A stretch of DNA of 43,075 nt from Alphaproteobacteria bacterium (GCA_022826345.1 JAJDVB010000138.1:1-43075), one strand, 5' to 3'. Positions 1 through 8,250 are shown, counted from the stretch's first letter. Numbers and translations are program-made. The notes: a model not told the origin generated them from the letters alone.

Positions 1-1
1 G

Positions 2-145
2 CCATGGGGTGGAAATCGCCGGATCGCCCTCTTCGCCGACCCGAGAGCCGCAGAAATCTGCGACCTCGCTGGGGTAAGAAAAATCTCAGATCACCTGGAG
101 CCCTTGCTCATCAAGGGATTCCCGACAGCGCACACGGCTCGATAA
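2..145 (+). CDS. Possible 3' end of an unidentified CDS (partial at window edge)
   Basis: The frame beginning at base 2 is open from the window edge to a TAA at 143-145. It gives 47 residues containing the stretch RIALFADPRAAEICDLAGV followed by a leucine-rich end. Third codon positions are mostly G or C, as in neighbouring genes, which is the only coding evidence. No family is recognised. The next gene starts on the opposite strand, so this would converge with the MFS gene. It could equally be a chance open frame. Confidence 0.3.
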   Translation, partial: PWGGNRRIALFADPRAAEICDLAGVRKISDHLEPLLIKGFPTAHTAR

Positions 146-227
146 AATGGCATGTCTGATTCGACATGGCGCCTCACGCTTTCGTGAAAGTCTTGGTTCG
201 GATTGGAGTAACGAGTTTGGTCGTCGT

Positions 228-1505
228 CTATTCCGAGGTCGGCCCATGACTCGGGAGTCGGCGCACCAGCAGGAAGAAGACGTAGCCGAGCAGTGCCATC
301 GATCCCATTGCGAGGAACGCAAGTCCCCACGCGGTCGTCCCTCCCAGCGGAGCGGCGAGATCGAGCACCACGCCTACCAGCGCCGGCGCGAACAGCGATC
401 CGCCGAACCCCAGAGTCGAATGCACCGCCAGCGTCGCGCCGCGATGACCCACCGGCGAGGTGGCGACAGCGCCGGCGGTAAGCGCCGCCGAATCGGCCTG
501 GATCGCGGCTGAATAAATCAGGCACAAGACCACCACTACGGCGAAGGGAAGCGGCGAGGAAAAGCCGACCGCAACGCTGATCGCAAAGGTCGCCAGCATC
601 ACCCAGGTGAGCAGACGCACGCGGCCGATGCGCAGCGCGAGCTCCGCGCCGCCGATGCTCGAAACCACCGCGACGAGGGCGATCGCCGTGGCGAAGAGCG
701 TGGCGTTGAGCTCGCGCCCGCTGCCGCTGCCCAGGCAGAACACCAGGAAGGGCACGATCCAGGAGCGCATGGCGAAGAGCTCGGCTCCGTGGCCGGCGTA
801 GGCCATGATGTAGGCCATCGTCTCCCGCGAGCGCAGCACCGGGCGGAAGTCGAGCACGTGGCCGCGTTCCTCGGTGGCCGCTTCCGGCTGCCTTGGTGGG
901 ACGATCGTCGCAAGCGCGATGCCGGCGAGGGCCGGGCCTGCAGCCGTGAACAGCAGGGCGCCGCGCCAACCGAACCACTCCAGCGCGCCGCCTGCGAGGG
1001 AATAGGACACCGCCGTGCCGATGCTGAAGGAGGACGTGTAGAAGGCCACCGCGCGCGCCTGTCGCCCCTCGGGCAGGCGGTCGGTGAGCACCTTGAGGCC
1101 CGGCATGTAGGTGCCGGCGAGCCCGGCGCCCGCGATCACGCGCCAGGGCAGGGCCGACCAGAATCCCGTCGCCAGGAGAGCCAGTCCGACCAGACCGGCG
1201 GCAGACAGCGCCGCGCCCAGGATGAAGACGTAGCGGGCATCGACCCGGTCGGTCATCGCGGTCAGAAACGCGACCACCAGGACATAGCCGCCGAAGAACG
1301 CGCCCGAGAGCCAGCCGGCCATGGCGTTGCTCATGTGCCACTCGGCCTGAAGCACCGGCAGCAGCGACCAGTAGGCCGCGAAGCCGGTCATCGCGAGCAC
1401 CTCGGCCAGGCACATCGCGGCGATCAACGCCGGCGGCCTCCGCAGTATGGCCTGAGCGATCACGGCATCCGTCCATCGAACGTCTCGCGCCCGCAGGGGC
1501 GCCAT
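228..1505 (-). CDS. MFS transporter
   Basis: This 425-residue inner-membrane protein has about twelve hydrophobic segments in two halves, separated by a charged central loop near residues 205-225 (PPRQPEAATEERGH). The loop after the second helix contains DRVDAR, matching the cytoplasmic loop 2-3 signature of major facilitator proteins. Length is normal for the superfamily. The ATG at 1505 is preceded by AAGGA about ten bases upstream. It is transcribed divergently from the fused E1 gene at 1682, with about 175 bases between them. The substrate cannot be read from sequence. Overall composition resembles cyanate/aromatic-acid type MFS permeases, but that is only an impression. Family assignment is firm, function open. 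Confidence 0.85.
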   Translation of the reverse strand: MAPLRARDVRWTDAVIAQAILRRPPALIAAMCLAEVLAMTGFAAYWSLLPVLQAEWHMSNAMAGWLSGAFFGGYVLVVAFLTAMTDRVDARYVFILGAALSAAGLVGLALLATGFWSALPWRVIAGAGLAGTYMPGLKVLTDRLPEGRQARAVAFYTSSFSIGTAVSYSLAGGALEWFGWRGALLFTAAGPALAGIALATIVPPRQPEAATEERGHVLDFRPVLRSRETMAYIMAYAGHGAELFAMRSWIVPFLVFCLGSGSGRELNATLFATAIALVAVVSSIGGAELALRIGRVRLLTWVMLATFAISVAVGFSSPLPFAVVVVLCLIYSAAIQADSAALTAGAVATSPVGHRGATLAVHSTLGFGGSLFAPALVGVVLDLAAPLGGTTAWGLAFLAMGSMALLGYVFFLLVRRLPSHGPTSE

Positions 1506-1681
1506 CGGCGTCGATCCTTCGAATGCCCGGTGCGCCGGTCAAATCATTTCGTTCCTCCGAGCGGACTCTCTGGGAGCGGGGGAGGGGGCAAGAGCGGCCG
1601 GCACACTTGGGCTGGCGTGGCGCAGCGCAGTCGTTAACAATGCGCCGGGGCAAGTGCCGCACGCCAGGGAGGCCAACGGCG

Positions 1682-3676
1682 ATGAACGAGAGCGCGACCA
1701 GCAATATCACCGTAGGCGCGGAGACCCTCCGCGACCTCTACGTCACCATGCGCCGCATCCGCGCCTTCGAGGACAAGACCGCCGACCTCTTCCAGGAGGG
1801 CGTGGTCAAGGGCACGGCCCACAGCTACAAGGGCGAGGAGGCGATCGCCGCCGGCGTCTGCGCGGCGCTTCGCGACGACGACATCATCGCCTCCTACCAC
1901 CGCGGCCATGGCCACTGCATCGCCAAGGGCGCGCGCATCGACCGCATGATGGCGGAGCTGATGGGCCGCCAGACCGGCTACTGCCAGGGCCTCGGCGGCT
2001 CCATGCACATCGCCGACATGGAGCTCAACATCATGGGCGCCAACGGCATCGTGGGCGCGGCCATGCCGCTAGCCACCGGCGCGGGCCTCGCCGCCAAGCT
2101 GCAGGGGACGGATCGCGTCGCGGTCGCGTTCTTCGGCGACGGCGCGTCGAACCAGGGCGTCTTCCACGAATCGCTCAACCTCGCCGCGGTTTGGAAGCTG
2201 CCGGTGATCTTCGTCTGCGAGAACAACCAGTACGCGCTCTCGACCTCCTACCGGAACACCACGGCGGTCTCCCAGGTCTCGAACCGGGCGGCATCTTACG
2301 AGATCCCCGGCATCACCGTGGACGGCAACGACGGCGTCGAGGTCTACCTCGTGCTGCGCGAGGCGGTGGACCGCGCCCGCGCGGGCGAAGGGCCGACCCT
2401 GATCGAGGCCATGACCTACCGCCACGGCCAGCACTCGCTCCGCGTCAACCTGCGCGACCCCAGGCCAGAGGACGAGCTCGAGTCCTGGCTCGACCGCGAC
2501 CCCATCGCGCGTATGGAGAAGCGCCTCACCTCCGAAGCCAGCTTCTCCGACGAGCAGTTCGACGAGACCACGCAGGCGGTGAACGACGAGATCGAGACCG
2601 CCGTCTCCTACGGCCGCGAGAGCCCGGAGCCGCCGGTGCACGTGATGCTCGATGCCGTCTACGCGCCCCACGCGGCGCATACCGAGCCCGGCCCTGAGAC
2701 CGAGCGCATGCTCTCCTACCCCGAGGCGCTCAACGAGGCGTTGGACCAGGAGATGTTGCGCGACGACCGGGTCTTCCTCATGGGCGAGGATGTCGGCGCC
2801 ACCGGCGGCATCTTCGGCGTCTCCAAGGGGCTGATGGACCGCTACGGGGCAGACCGCGTGCGCGATACGCCGATCTCCGAGGCCACCTTCGTCGGCTGCG
2901 GCGTCGGCGCCGCCATCGCCGGCATGCGCCCGGTGGTGGAGATCCAGATCTTCGACTTCGTCGCGCTCACCATGGACATGCTGGTCAACCAGGCGGCCAA
3001 GTTCCGCTTCATGCTAGGCGGCAAGCCCTCCGTGCCGCTGGTGGTGCGCGGGCCGCAAGGCGGCGGCATCCGGCTCGCGGCCCAGCACAGCCAGAGCCTG
3101 GAGGCGTGGTTCACCCACGTCCCGGGGCTGGTGGTGGCGGCGCCGTCCACCCCCTACGACGCCAAGGGCCTGCTGGTCGCCGCGATCCGCGACGAGAACC
3201 CCGTCGTCTTCCTGGAGCAGAAGCTGCTCTACCTCAGCGGCAACGGCCCGGTGCCGGAGGAGCTCTACGCGATCCCCCTCGGCAAGGCCGACATCAAGCG
3301 CGCGGGCACGGACGTGACCGTGGTGGCGACGTCGGCCATGGTGCCGCGCGCGCTGAGCGCCGCCACGGTGCTGGAGCGCGACGGCATCAGCGTCGAGGTG
3401 ATCGACCCCCGCACCCTGCAGCCGCTGGACGAGGAGACGATCCTTGGCAGCGTGCGTAAGACCAACCGCCTCCTCATCGTGCACGAGGCCTGGGTGCGCG
3501 GCGGCTTCGGCGCCGAGGTGGCGGCCATGGTGGTGGACAAGGCCTTCGACTATCTCGACGCCCCGGTCGCCCGCCTCGGCGCCCCGCACACGCCGATGCC
3601 TTACAACGACCGGCTGGAGCTCGAGGTCATCCCTTCCCAAGACCGCATCGTGGAGGCGGTGCGGGAGTTGTTGTAG
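1682..3676 (+). CDS. Fused thiamine-diphosphate E1 alpha/beta 2-oxoacid (pyruvate/acetoin-type) dehydrogenase
   Basis: This 664-residue protein joins an E1 alpha domain (about 1-330) to an E1 beta domain (about 345-664). The alpha part has the TPP/Mg motif from GDGASNQG (152-159) to the ENN at 180-182, and SYHRGHGH at 71-78. The beta part starts at LSYPEALNEALDQEM and contains FLMGEDVG and a transketolase C-terminal domain. In this family E1 decarboxylates a 2-oxoacid (or acetoin) and passes the acyl group to lipoyl-E2. ATG 1682 is chosen because alpha-domain homology begins just after it. An open extension back to 1523 is Arg-rich and unlikely to be coding. No E2 or E3 gene lies beside it. 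A separate split E1 pair lies at 11557-13541. The substrate (pyruvate, acetoin or branched-chain oxoacid) is not resolved. Confidence 0.9.
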   Translation: MNESATSNITVGAETLRDLYVTMRRIRAFEDKTADLFQEGVVKGTAHSYKGEEAIAAGVCAALRDDDIIASYHRGHGHCIAKGARIDRMMAELMGRQTGYCQGLGGSMHIADMELNIMGANGIVGAAMPLATGAGLAAKLQGTDRVAVAFFGDGASNQGVFHESLNLAAVWKLPVIFVCENNQYALSTSYRNTTAVSQVSNRAASYEIPGITVDGNDGVEVYLVLREAVDRARAGEGPTLIEAMTYRHGQHSLRVNLRDPRPEDELESWLDRDPIARMEKRLTSEASFSDEQFDETTQAVNDEIETAVSYGRESPEPPVHVMLDAVYAPHAAHTEPGPETERMLSYPEALNEALDQEMLRDDRVFLMGEDVGATGGIFGVSKGLMDRYGADRVRDTPISEATFVGCGVGAAIAGMRPVVEIQIFDFVALTMDMLVNQAAKFRFMLGGKPSVPLVVRGPQGGGIRLAAQHSQSLEAWFTHVPGLVVAAPSTPYDAKGLLVAAIRDENPVVFLEQKLLYLSGNGPVPEELYAIPLGKADIKRAGTDVTVVATSAMVPRALSAATVLERDGISVEVIDPRTLQPLDEETILGSVRKTNRLLIVHEAWVRGGFGAEVAAMVVDKAFDYLDAPVARLGAPHTPMPYNDRLELEVIPSQDRIVEAVRELL

Positions 3677-3796
3677 CCGCGCCTGAACAAGACGTTCGCA
3701 AGCCTCGGCGGGGCGCCCTTTCCCACGTCACGCGCGGACTTGATCCGCGCATCCATATGGCAACCCCACCGGCCACGGCCCATTCGCTCTCCCACC

Positions 3797-3860
3797 GCAT
3801 GGCGTAATCCTGGCACGGCCCCCAGCCCACCGTGCACCGCACCATGGTCCGGAGAGTCGC
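3797..3860 (+). repeat. Dispersed intergenic repeat, copy 1
   Basis: The core GTGCACCGCACCATGGTCCG lies at 3832-3851 and is identical to 19551-19570 and, on the other strand, to 37789-37808. A second conserved block (GCATGGCG then ATCCTGGC) begins 35 bases before the core. The matching block begins 34 bases before the core in the other two copies. The centre CCGCACCATGGTCCGG is an imperfect palindrome with one mismatched pair. Copies 1 and 3 also share GAGTCGCA just after the core. Confidence 0.8.
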
Positions 3861-3898
3861 AGGCGAGGCGACAGAAATACACCCTCGTCGCCCATCCC

Positions 3899-3939
3899 TC
3901 TTCACCCCAGCCCTCTCCACCCTTTCAGGGTGGGAGAGG
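3899..3939. repeat. Palindromic intergenic element (CCTCTCC hairpin)
   Basis: CCTCTCCACCCT at 3912-3923 pairs with AGGGTGGGAGAGG at 3927-3939 across a TTC loop, with one bulged base. The lead-in TTCACCCCAGCCCTCTCC is nearly repeated at 33810-33827 (CTCACCCCGGCCCTCTCC), where the right arm is missing. Elements of this form are common between genes in GC-rich proteobacteria. No T-tract follows, so a terminator role is uncertain. Confidence 0.6.
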
Positions 3940-4170
3940 CACAGGGAGAGGTGGGTTCACTGCTCGGCTTGTTGCGCCGGCCCGTTGCGCCATACTGTGC
4001 CGCCAACTCCTAATCGCATTGGGCAGCTTCGAACGGTAGCTCGACGTGCCTAATCTCCTCGGTCTCCCCGTCCAAGAGCTCCGCGACAGCATCCACGTGA
4101 CGGCTCGATTCTCCTAGATGCACCCTCTCTCACGAGCATTCTTCCCCTTGCTTACGATGGCTAGCGACAA

Positions 4171-6042
4171 ATGACCCTCCATTCCCCCCTCACAGGCCAA
4201 GTCCGGCGCATAGACGCCTTGCTGCGCTCGCGTTTTCCCAATTTACTCACCCGAATATTTGAGATTGACTCTCACCGCTTCATAATACAATTCGACGCGC
4301 AACTTCAAAGAGCCTCCACTATATCGGAGGAATTTGACAATTCGATCTGCTTTATGACTGTCCCAATAGCGCTCTCAAACGACATTCCCAAGTCTTTTTT
4401 GAACGAAATTCAGCCCCTCTCAGACGAAGACACCATCGGAGATATGTCTGGGCTACCGTTGCGACGCATTGATATCCTCAATCTCCTAGCATCTCGTTTC
4501 CCCGACGCCGGCATTTTGCGTTTGAAAGACAAACCCGGTACTGGACAATTCACTCTGATGATACAGTCTGCTTTAGATGCAGATACGATAGCTCAGATTG
4601 AGGACTTTGTTGCCAGTTTCCAGCTGTCACTTACACTCGACTTTGAGGTTTCTTCGTCTCCACAGAACTCGGTCCAGCCAAGAGTAGACGATCCCATGCT
4701 GGTAAGGGCCGCTCACTTACGACCGTCTTCGCCAACTTATGTTCATGAAGACGAGGCATTCTGGTTTGATAATATTGGAAGAATATCCTCAAATGAACTC
4801 CCAGTTGAGAGTTTCCCTGGGATGCAGGAGGAAGTAAGTCGTTGTTACTTTGACCTTACGTTGGGAGAGCATCATGTGAATCTCCGTCAAGCTTTGCTTA
4901 TGTACGACGAGATTTGGTGCAGTTTACCCCTTGCGGACGTGCAAGAGGACTTTTTTGCGACTCAAGCAATCTCCAGAGAGGATGTTCTACAACTGGTAAA
5001 TGCGGGAAGACTGAGAGTTGTCACGACGCAGCCGGAGGAGCGTTTGGATATTCCGCTTTTGGAAGAGCTGCACGAAGCCAGCACTCACTCAGTTTATGGG
5101 CGCCGAAAGACGGCGGCCTTACTTGCTGCAGATATAACTCAGATGGCTGCGCTCTCCTTACTGAACGATCCGGGTCTTTTACCTGGAATCAGCGAATTCG
5201 CTAGGCAGTGTGCACCAATCATTGGCACAAACGCGAACGACGTTCTGCGAACTCTTTTGTGGCCTTTGGGAAGCAAACGCGGATCGTTGCAAAGCCTTCT
5301 AGTACAGGGATCCAAAGGCGGCCCAATAACTTCTTTGGCGCGGTTGACTTCTGACCGTATAAAGGAGTATACAGAGGTTGATCTTGCGCTGGAAGCCTAT
5401 TTTCTCGGTGAGCCTGTACATATTGGTCACACGCTAAACGCAACCGTCTTTGGGCCCATAAATGAACCACCGGTAAACTATCAACTGAAGTCGCTGCTCG
5501 GGGCGCAACTTAACGTCCACAAGAGTTTCACCGCCGAGTCTGCGGACTCTTGGATCGAAAACGAAGGTCGCAAACAGAATGGAACCGAATTGCTACCAGC
5601 ATTGCGAGTGTTTGAATTCGATCGAAGTGTTCCAATAAAGGAGATACTCGACGTTACTTCAATACGCTCTACCCGGATAGGAGGGCGAAATCTCTACACC
5701 CGCCTATCTGAGTTGAATGAGGAAGAGCGAGAAGAGGAGGTGGCGAAGTTAAATGGTGAAGTTGAAAAATGGGCGAAGAAAAAGTCGGATTGGTCGATTG
5801 GCCTCGAGACAGCCGACACAATGGTGTCTTTAGCTTCTTTGACGGGTCTGTTTTACTGGCTACCATTTGTTGGTTTGTATAACCTCGGAAGTAGGGGGCT
5901 CGAAAGACTAAGACGAAATAAGAAAATTGACGACATGATGTTACAATTGGAAAGTCAAGTAATAAAAGATTCCCGACGGAAGGAGCTGAGTTTCTTAAGC
6001 CGAATTGAAAGAGTTGCCAGTTTGAAGAGAGAGCGTGTCTGA
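4171..6042 (+). CDS. Unknown 623-aa protein, low-GC island gene with internal duplication
   Basis: No family is recognised. A 60-base sample (5401-5460) counts 50% G+C against about 67% in ordinary neighbours, and codon endings are visibly AT-richer, suggesting transfer. The N-terminus has two related segments: RRIDALLRSRFP (12-23) and RRIDILNLLASRFP (98-111), each followed by a hydrophobic beta-like stretch, so an ancestral domain of about 85 residues was probably duplicated. A middle region (about 230-330) contains LRQALLMYDEIWCSLPL, then VYGRRKTAALLAADITQ. Residues 512-540 are a charged, probably coiled-coil stretch (NEEEREEEVAKLNGEVEKWAKKK). A hydrophobic segment at 552-571 could sit in a membrane, followed by a basic C-terminus. 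The start is the first ATG after a stop at 4162 and lacks a clear Shine-Dalgarno. An IVD-like gene remnant lies just downstream. Confidence 0.75.
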   Translation: MTLHSPLTGQVRRIDALLRSRFPNLLTRIFEIDSHRFIIQFDAQLQRASTISEEFDNSICFMTVPIALSNDIPKSFLNEIQPLSDEDTIGDMSGLPLRRIDILNLLASRFPDAGILRLKDKPGTGQFTLMIQSALDADTIAQIEDFVASFQLSLTLDFEVSSSPQNSVQPRVDDPMLVRAAHLRPSSPTYVHEDEAFWFDNIGRISSNELPVESFPGMQEEVSRCYFDLTLGEHHVNLRQALLMYDEIWCSLPLADVQEDFFATQAISREDVLQLVNAGRLRVVTTQPEERLDIPLLEELHEASTHSVYGRRKTAALLAADITQMAALSLLNDPGLLPGISEFARQCAPIIGTNANDVLRTLLWPLGSKRGSLQSLLVQGSKGGPITSLARLTSDRIKEYTEVDLALEAYFLGEPVHIGHTLNATVFGPINEPPVNYQLKSLLGAQLNVHKSFTAESADSWIENEGRKQNGTELLPALRVFEFDRSVPIKEILDVTSIRSTRIGGRNLYTRLSELNEEEREEEVAKLNGEVEKWAKKKSDWSIGLETADTMVSLASLTGLFYWLPFVGLYNLGSRGLERLRRNKKIDDMMLQLESQVIKDSRRKELSFLSRIERVASLKRERV

Positions 6043-6172
6043 TTAAGCGAACGAAGTAAGGAGATGGCTTGAGCTGGCGTCTATCCCGCAAGCATGGAGC
6101 CTCACCACTGTGCTATGGTCGCCGCCATCTCGTGAGGGCGCGCGGTGGACGAAACCAGAGGCAACGGTTCCA

Positions 6173-6322
6173 ATGACCTCCACCCGAATGCCCGGCCTGG
6201 ATTTCGGGCTCGACGAGACGGTCGACATGATTCGCGCGGCGGTCGAGAGCTTCGCGCAGGCCGAGATTGCGTCGTGCGCCGAAGAGATCGACGCGAGCAA
6301 CGAGTTCCCGCGCCACTTCTAG
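6173..6322 (+). pseudogene. Remnant of isovaleryl-CoA dehydrogenase-like gene (first 49 codons)
   Basis: Forty of 49 encoded residues match the first 49 of the full-length gene at 33982-35154 ([18 protein letters not shown] and [12 protein letters not shown]). Homology starts exactly at the ATG and stops at a TAG (6320-6322), where the intact protein continues with DLWPRLGD. Nothing of the remaining roughly 340 residues is found downstream before the convergent flavin reductase gene. DNA upstream of the two ATGs is not similar. It is read here as a duplicated, truncated and non-functional gene end. A separate small gene is very unlikely. The orientation is opposite to the intact gene. Confidence 0.85.
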
Positions 6323-6402
6323 GGAGGCCCTTGCGCCGGACTCCTGAATCGCGCCCCTTTTTCTCGCTCGTTCGGCCCCAGCACGGCACCCGTCCCCTCG
6401 CT

Positions 6403-7023
6403 TCAATCCGGGAAGGGCATCTCGAAGTGACTGTCCACCGTGGTGTAGTCGGCGTAGCCGAGCCGCGCGATGGGCCGGAACTTCGACTGGTCCACGCGCC
6501 CCTCGGTGATGATTGAATCGTCGATGTGAACGCCGACGACCTCGCCCAGCACGAGCCAGTTGCGGAAGCGCGCGGGCTCGTCGGCCAACAGCTCGATCAC
6601 CTTGTGGAGCCGGCATTCGAGGTGGATCGGCGCGCCCTTCACCCTGGGCGGGCGCACCAGCCGCGCGGGCTCGGTCTTGAGCCCGGTTAGCGCGAACTCG
6701 TCGACGCTGCTCGGCACCCCGCTCGACGAGAGGCGCATGGCCTCGCGCTGCTCCCAGGTCGCGAGGTTGGCGACGAACTCGCCGGTCTCCTGCACGTTGT
6801 GCAGGCTGTCCTTGGCGCCGCCTTCGGCTGCGTGCGGGCCGCTCGGCGCGTACATCACCTGCGGCGGGTGGTCGCCGCAGGCGTTGAAGTAGCTGAAGGG
6901 CGCAAGGTTGAGCCCGCCGGCCGCATCGATCGTGGTGATCCAGCCGATCGGGCGCGGCACCACGCAGGACTTGAAGGGGTCGTGCGGCAGGCCGTGATCG
7001 TTGCGCGCGGTCTCGTAGAACAT
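6403..7023 (-). CDS. Flavin reductase family protein (FMN-binding split barrel)
   Basis: The 206-residue protein has the family's diagnostic early motif CVVPRPIGWITT followed by NLAPFSYFNACGDHPP, which form the FMN-binding split-barrel fold. These proteins reduce or bind flavin, often supplying FMNH2 to partner monooxygenases, and are cytoplasmic. The ATG at 7023 is seven bases after the stop of the VOC gene and is preceded by AGGCGGC. An open extension to 7224 overlaps that gene and is rejected. The pair is probably co-transcribed. No dedicated monooxygenase partner is adjacent. Confidence 0.88.
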   Translation of the reverse strand: MFYETARNDHGLPHDPFKSCVVPRPIGWITTIDAAGGLNLAPFSYFNACGDHPPQVMYAPSGPHAAEGGAKDSLHNVQETGEFVANLATWEQREAMRLSSSGVPSSVDEFALTGLKTEPARLVRPPRVKGAPIHLECRLHKVIELLADEPARFRNWLVLGEVVGVHIDDSIITEGRVDQSKFRPIARLGYADYTTVDSHFEMPFPD

Positions 7024-7030
7024 GAGCCGC

Positions 7031-7486
7031 CTACGCCTTTGGCCGCTGGATGAACTCCACCGTGATGCCGTCGGGATCGCGCGTGTAGACCACGAGGCCG
7101 CCCTTGTTGGGCCCGGCGTTGACGGTGATGGGATCGCCCAGCGGCTCGGAGCCCGCGTCCCGCACCGCCGCGATCGCTTCGTGGATGTCGTCCACGTCGA
7201 AGGCGATATGGGCGAAGCCGGCATCGCAGGGGCGCGAGTCGACCCGGCCGCGGTCGGCGGGGCCGCGGTACTCGATCAGCTCCAGGCGATGGCCCGGCGC
7301 CTGCAGGTAGGCGACCTCGATGTCCGCGCCGTCCACGCCCACCACCTGCTCGATGAACTTGGGATCGCGCGGCGAGCGGTTCAGCAGCGTGAAGCCGAGC
7401 GCGCCCTCGAACAGGCCGATCGCGCGGTCCAGGCTGGAGACCGTGAAGCTCGTGTGATTGGTCGCCGTGATCGTGAACCCCGCCAT
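7031..7486 (-). CDS. VOC family protein (glyoxalase/bleomycin-resistance/dioxygenase fold)
   Basis: The 151-residue protein shows the paired beta-alpha-beta-beta-beta modules of the vicinal oxygen chelate superfamily. Candidate metal ligands are His11 (TNHTSF), Glu in LELIEYRGP, His in FAHIAFDVDD and Glu in GITVEFIQRP near the C-terminus. VYTRDPDGI is the usual second-module signature. It is likely a metal-dependent lyase, isomerase or dioxygenase acting on a small hydrophobic or CoA-linked substrate. It is first in a two-gene minus-strand unit with the flavin reductase, seven bases apart. The exact reaction is unknown. Confidence 0.85.
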   Translation of the reverse strand: MAGFTITATNHTSFTVSSLDRAIGLFEGALGFTLLNRSPRDPKFIEQVVGVDGADIEVAYLQAPGHRLELIEYRGPADRGRVDSRPCDAGFAHIAFDVDDIHEAIAAVRDAGSEPLGDPITVNAGPNKGGLVVYTRDPDGITVEFIQRPKA

Positions 7487-7587
7487 TGTCGCTGCTCCTC
7501 CCCCGTGGTCGCGGCTGCGCGCGGGCCGAGCCTATCACACGGGCAAGGCTCGCTCCCGAGGCGTATACGAGTGGCCATGTCCATCCA

Positions 7588-7616
7588 TTGACTGCGGTAC
7601 TACTGAGTAATACCAT
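7588..7616 (+). promoter_or_regulatory. parDE promoter with overlapping palindromic operator
   Basis: A -35 box TTGACT (7588-7593) and a -10 box TACCAT (7611-7616) are separated by 17 bases. Between them, at 7596-7614, lies a 19-base near-palindrome GGTACTACTGAGTAATACC with only one mismatched pair besides the centre base. It covers the spacer and the start of the -10. This is where a ParD ribbon-helix-helix repressor would be expected to bind for autoregulation. A strong AAGGAGG (7623-7629) precedes the GTG start. Confidence 0.7.
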
Positions 7617-7634
7617 CGCGTTAAGGAGGCTCCC

Positions 7635-7910
7635 GTGACGGTCAAATCCTCGATCTCTCTCACCGACGAGCAGCATGCCTTCGCCAGGGCGCTGGTCGAG
7701 GCCGGGCGCTACGCCAGCCTCAGCGCGGTCTTGCAGCAGGGCGTCGACCTGCTGCGCCAGCGGATGGATGCGGAGGAGGTGGACACCGCGGCGCTGCGCG
7801 CGCTTCTCTCGCGCCGCCGCGAGGGCGCGTTCGTCGACGCCGAGGGGATGGATGCGCGGCTCAAAGCGATGATTGCCGACAAGCGCCGCGCGCATGGCCT
7901 TCCGTCTTGA
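7635..7910 (+). CDS. parD: ParD-type antitoxin (ribbon-helix-helix)
   Basis: The 91-residue protein begins with SSISLTDEQHAFARALVEAG, followed by RYASLSAVLQQGVDLL, the ParD/CC2985-type ribbon-helix-helix DNA-binding and dimerisation region. The C-terminal half (AALRALLSRRREGAF onward) is the toxin-wrapping segment. It starts with GTG at 7635, six bases after a perfect AAGGAGG. It overlaps the toxin gene by 17 bases, the usual coupled type II toxin-antitoxin arrangement. It should neutralise ParE and repress the promoter whose palindrome lies at 7596-7614. Confidence 0.9.
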   Translation: MTVKSSISLTDEQHAFARALVEAGRYASLSAVLQQGVDLLRQRMDAEEVDTAALRALLSRRREGAFVDAEGMDARLKAMIADKRRAHGLPS

Positions 7911-8250
7911 GTTTTCGGTCGAGGCCGAACGCGACTTCGGCCTGATCTTCGATCATCTCCTGCGCAGCTACCAAGGCTTCGGCGAGAGCCCCGAGAGTGC
8001 ACTCGATCTCGCGGCGGCGCGTGTTCTGGAGATCCGTGCCGACGCGGAGCGTATCCTTACCGCACCCCACCGGGGCGAGCGCCACGACGATATCCTGCCC
8101 GGCATGCGGCATCTGGCCATCGGACGGGCGATCTATTGGTTCGACGTCGACGAGGCGCGCGAGACGGTCCGTGTCCTCGCGGTGTTCTTCGGCGGGCAGG
8201 ATCACGTGCGACACATGATGGCGCGGCTGCTTGAAGACGACGGCTCGTGA
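7894..8250 (+). CDS. parE: ParE-type toxin (RelE/ParE superfamily)
   Basis: The 118-residue protein starts FRLEFSVEAERDFGLIFDHL, matching the ParE beta strand and alpha hairpin. It ends with GMRHLAIGRAIYWFDVDE and TVRVLAVFFGGQD, the conserved sheet with basic surface of ParE toxins. ParE proteins poison DNA gyrase. The ATG at 7894 is chosen because family homology begins at once. An upstream in-frame start at 7873 adds only seven non-conserved residues. The gene lies within 34 bases of the convergent stop of fbiC. The toxin looks intact. Confidence 0.88.
   Translation: MAFRLEFSVEAERDFGLIFDHLLRSYQGFGESPESALDLAAARVLEIRADAERILTAPHRGERHDDILPGMRHLAIGRAIYWFDVDEARETVRVLAVFFGGQDHVRHMMARLLEDDGS

Larger units (their letters stand above)
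3677..4170. other. 494-base gene-free region with intergenic repeats
   Basis: No credible gene is seen. The region holds one copy of the dispersed CCATGG-centred repeat (3797-3860) and a hairpin-forming CCTCTCC element (3899-3939). From about 3990 the composition shifts towards the AT-richer gene that follows. No convincing Shine-Dalgarno or promoter for the 4171 gene was found. The gene frame is closed upstream by a TAG at 4162-4164. Confidence 0.6.

Noticed and set aside
1523..1681. N-terminal extension of the fused E1
   Set aside because: The extra 53 residues are Arg/Gly-rich and lack family similarity.
91..1710. Long minus-strand frame overlapping the MFS gene
   Set aside because: The translation is Arg/Gly-rich without membrane segments. 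The frame at 228-1505 has clear transmembrane pattern.
6110..6322. Small independent gene at the IVD fragment
   Set aside because: Only the part from 6173 is similar to anything, and it stops mid-domain. The upstream codons are unrelated, so it is treated as a remnant.
3677..6400. Insertion sequence carrying the low-GC gene
   Set aside because: No transposase, terminal inverted repeats or target duplication was found around it.
6403..7224. Longer flavin reductase beginning inside the VOC gene
   Set aside because: It would overlap a clear VOC frame, and homology begins at the ATG at 7023.
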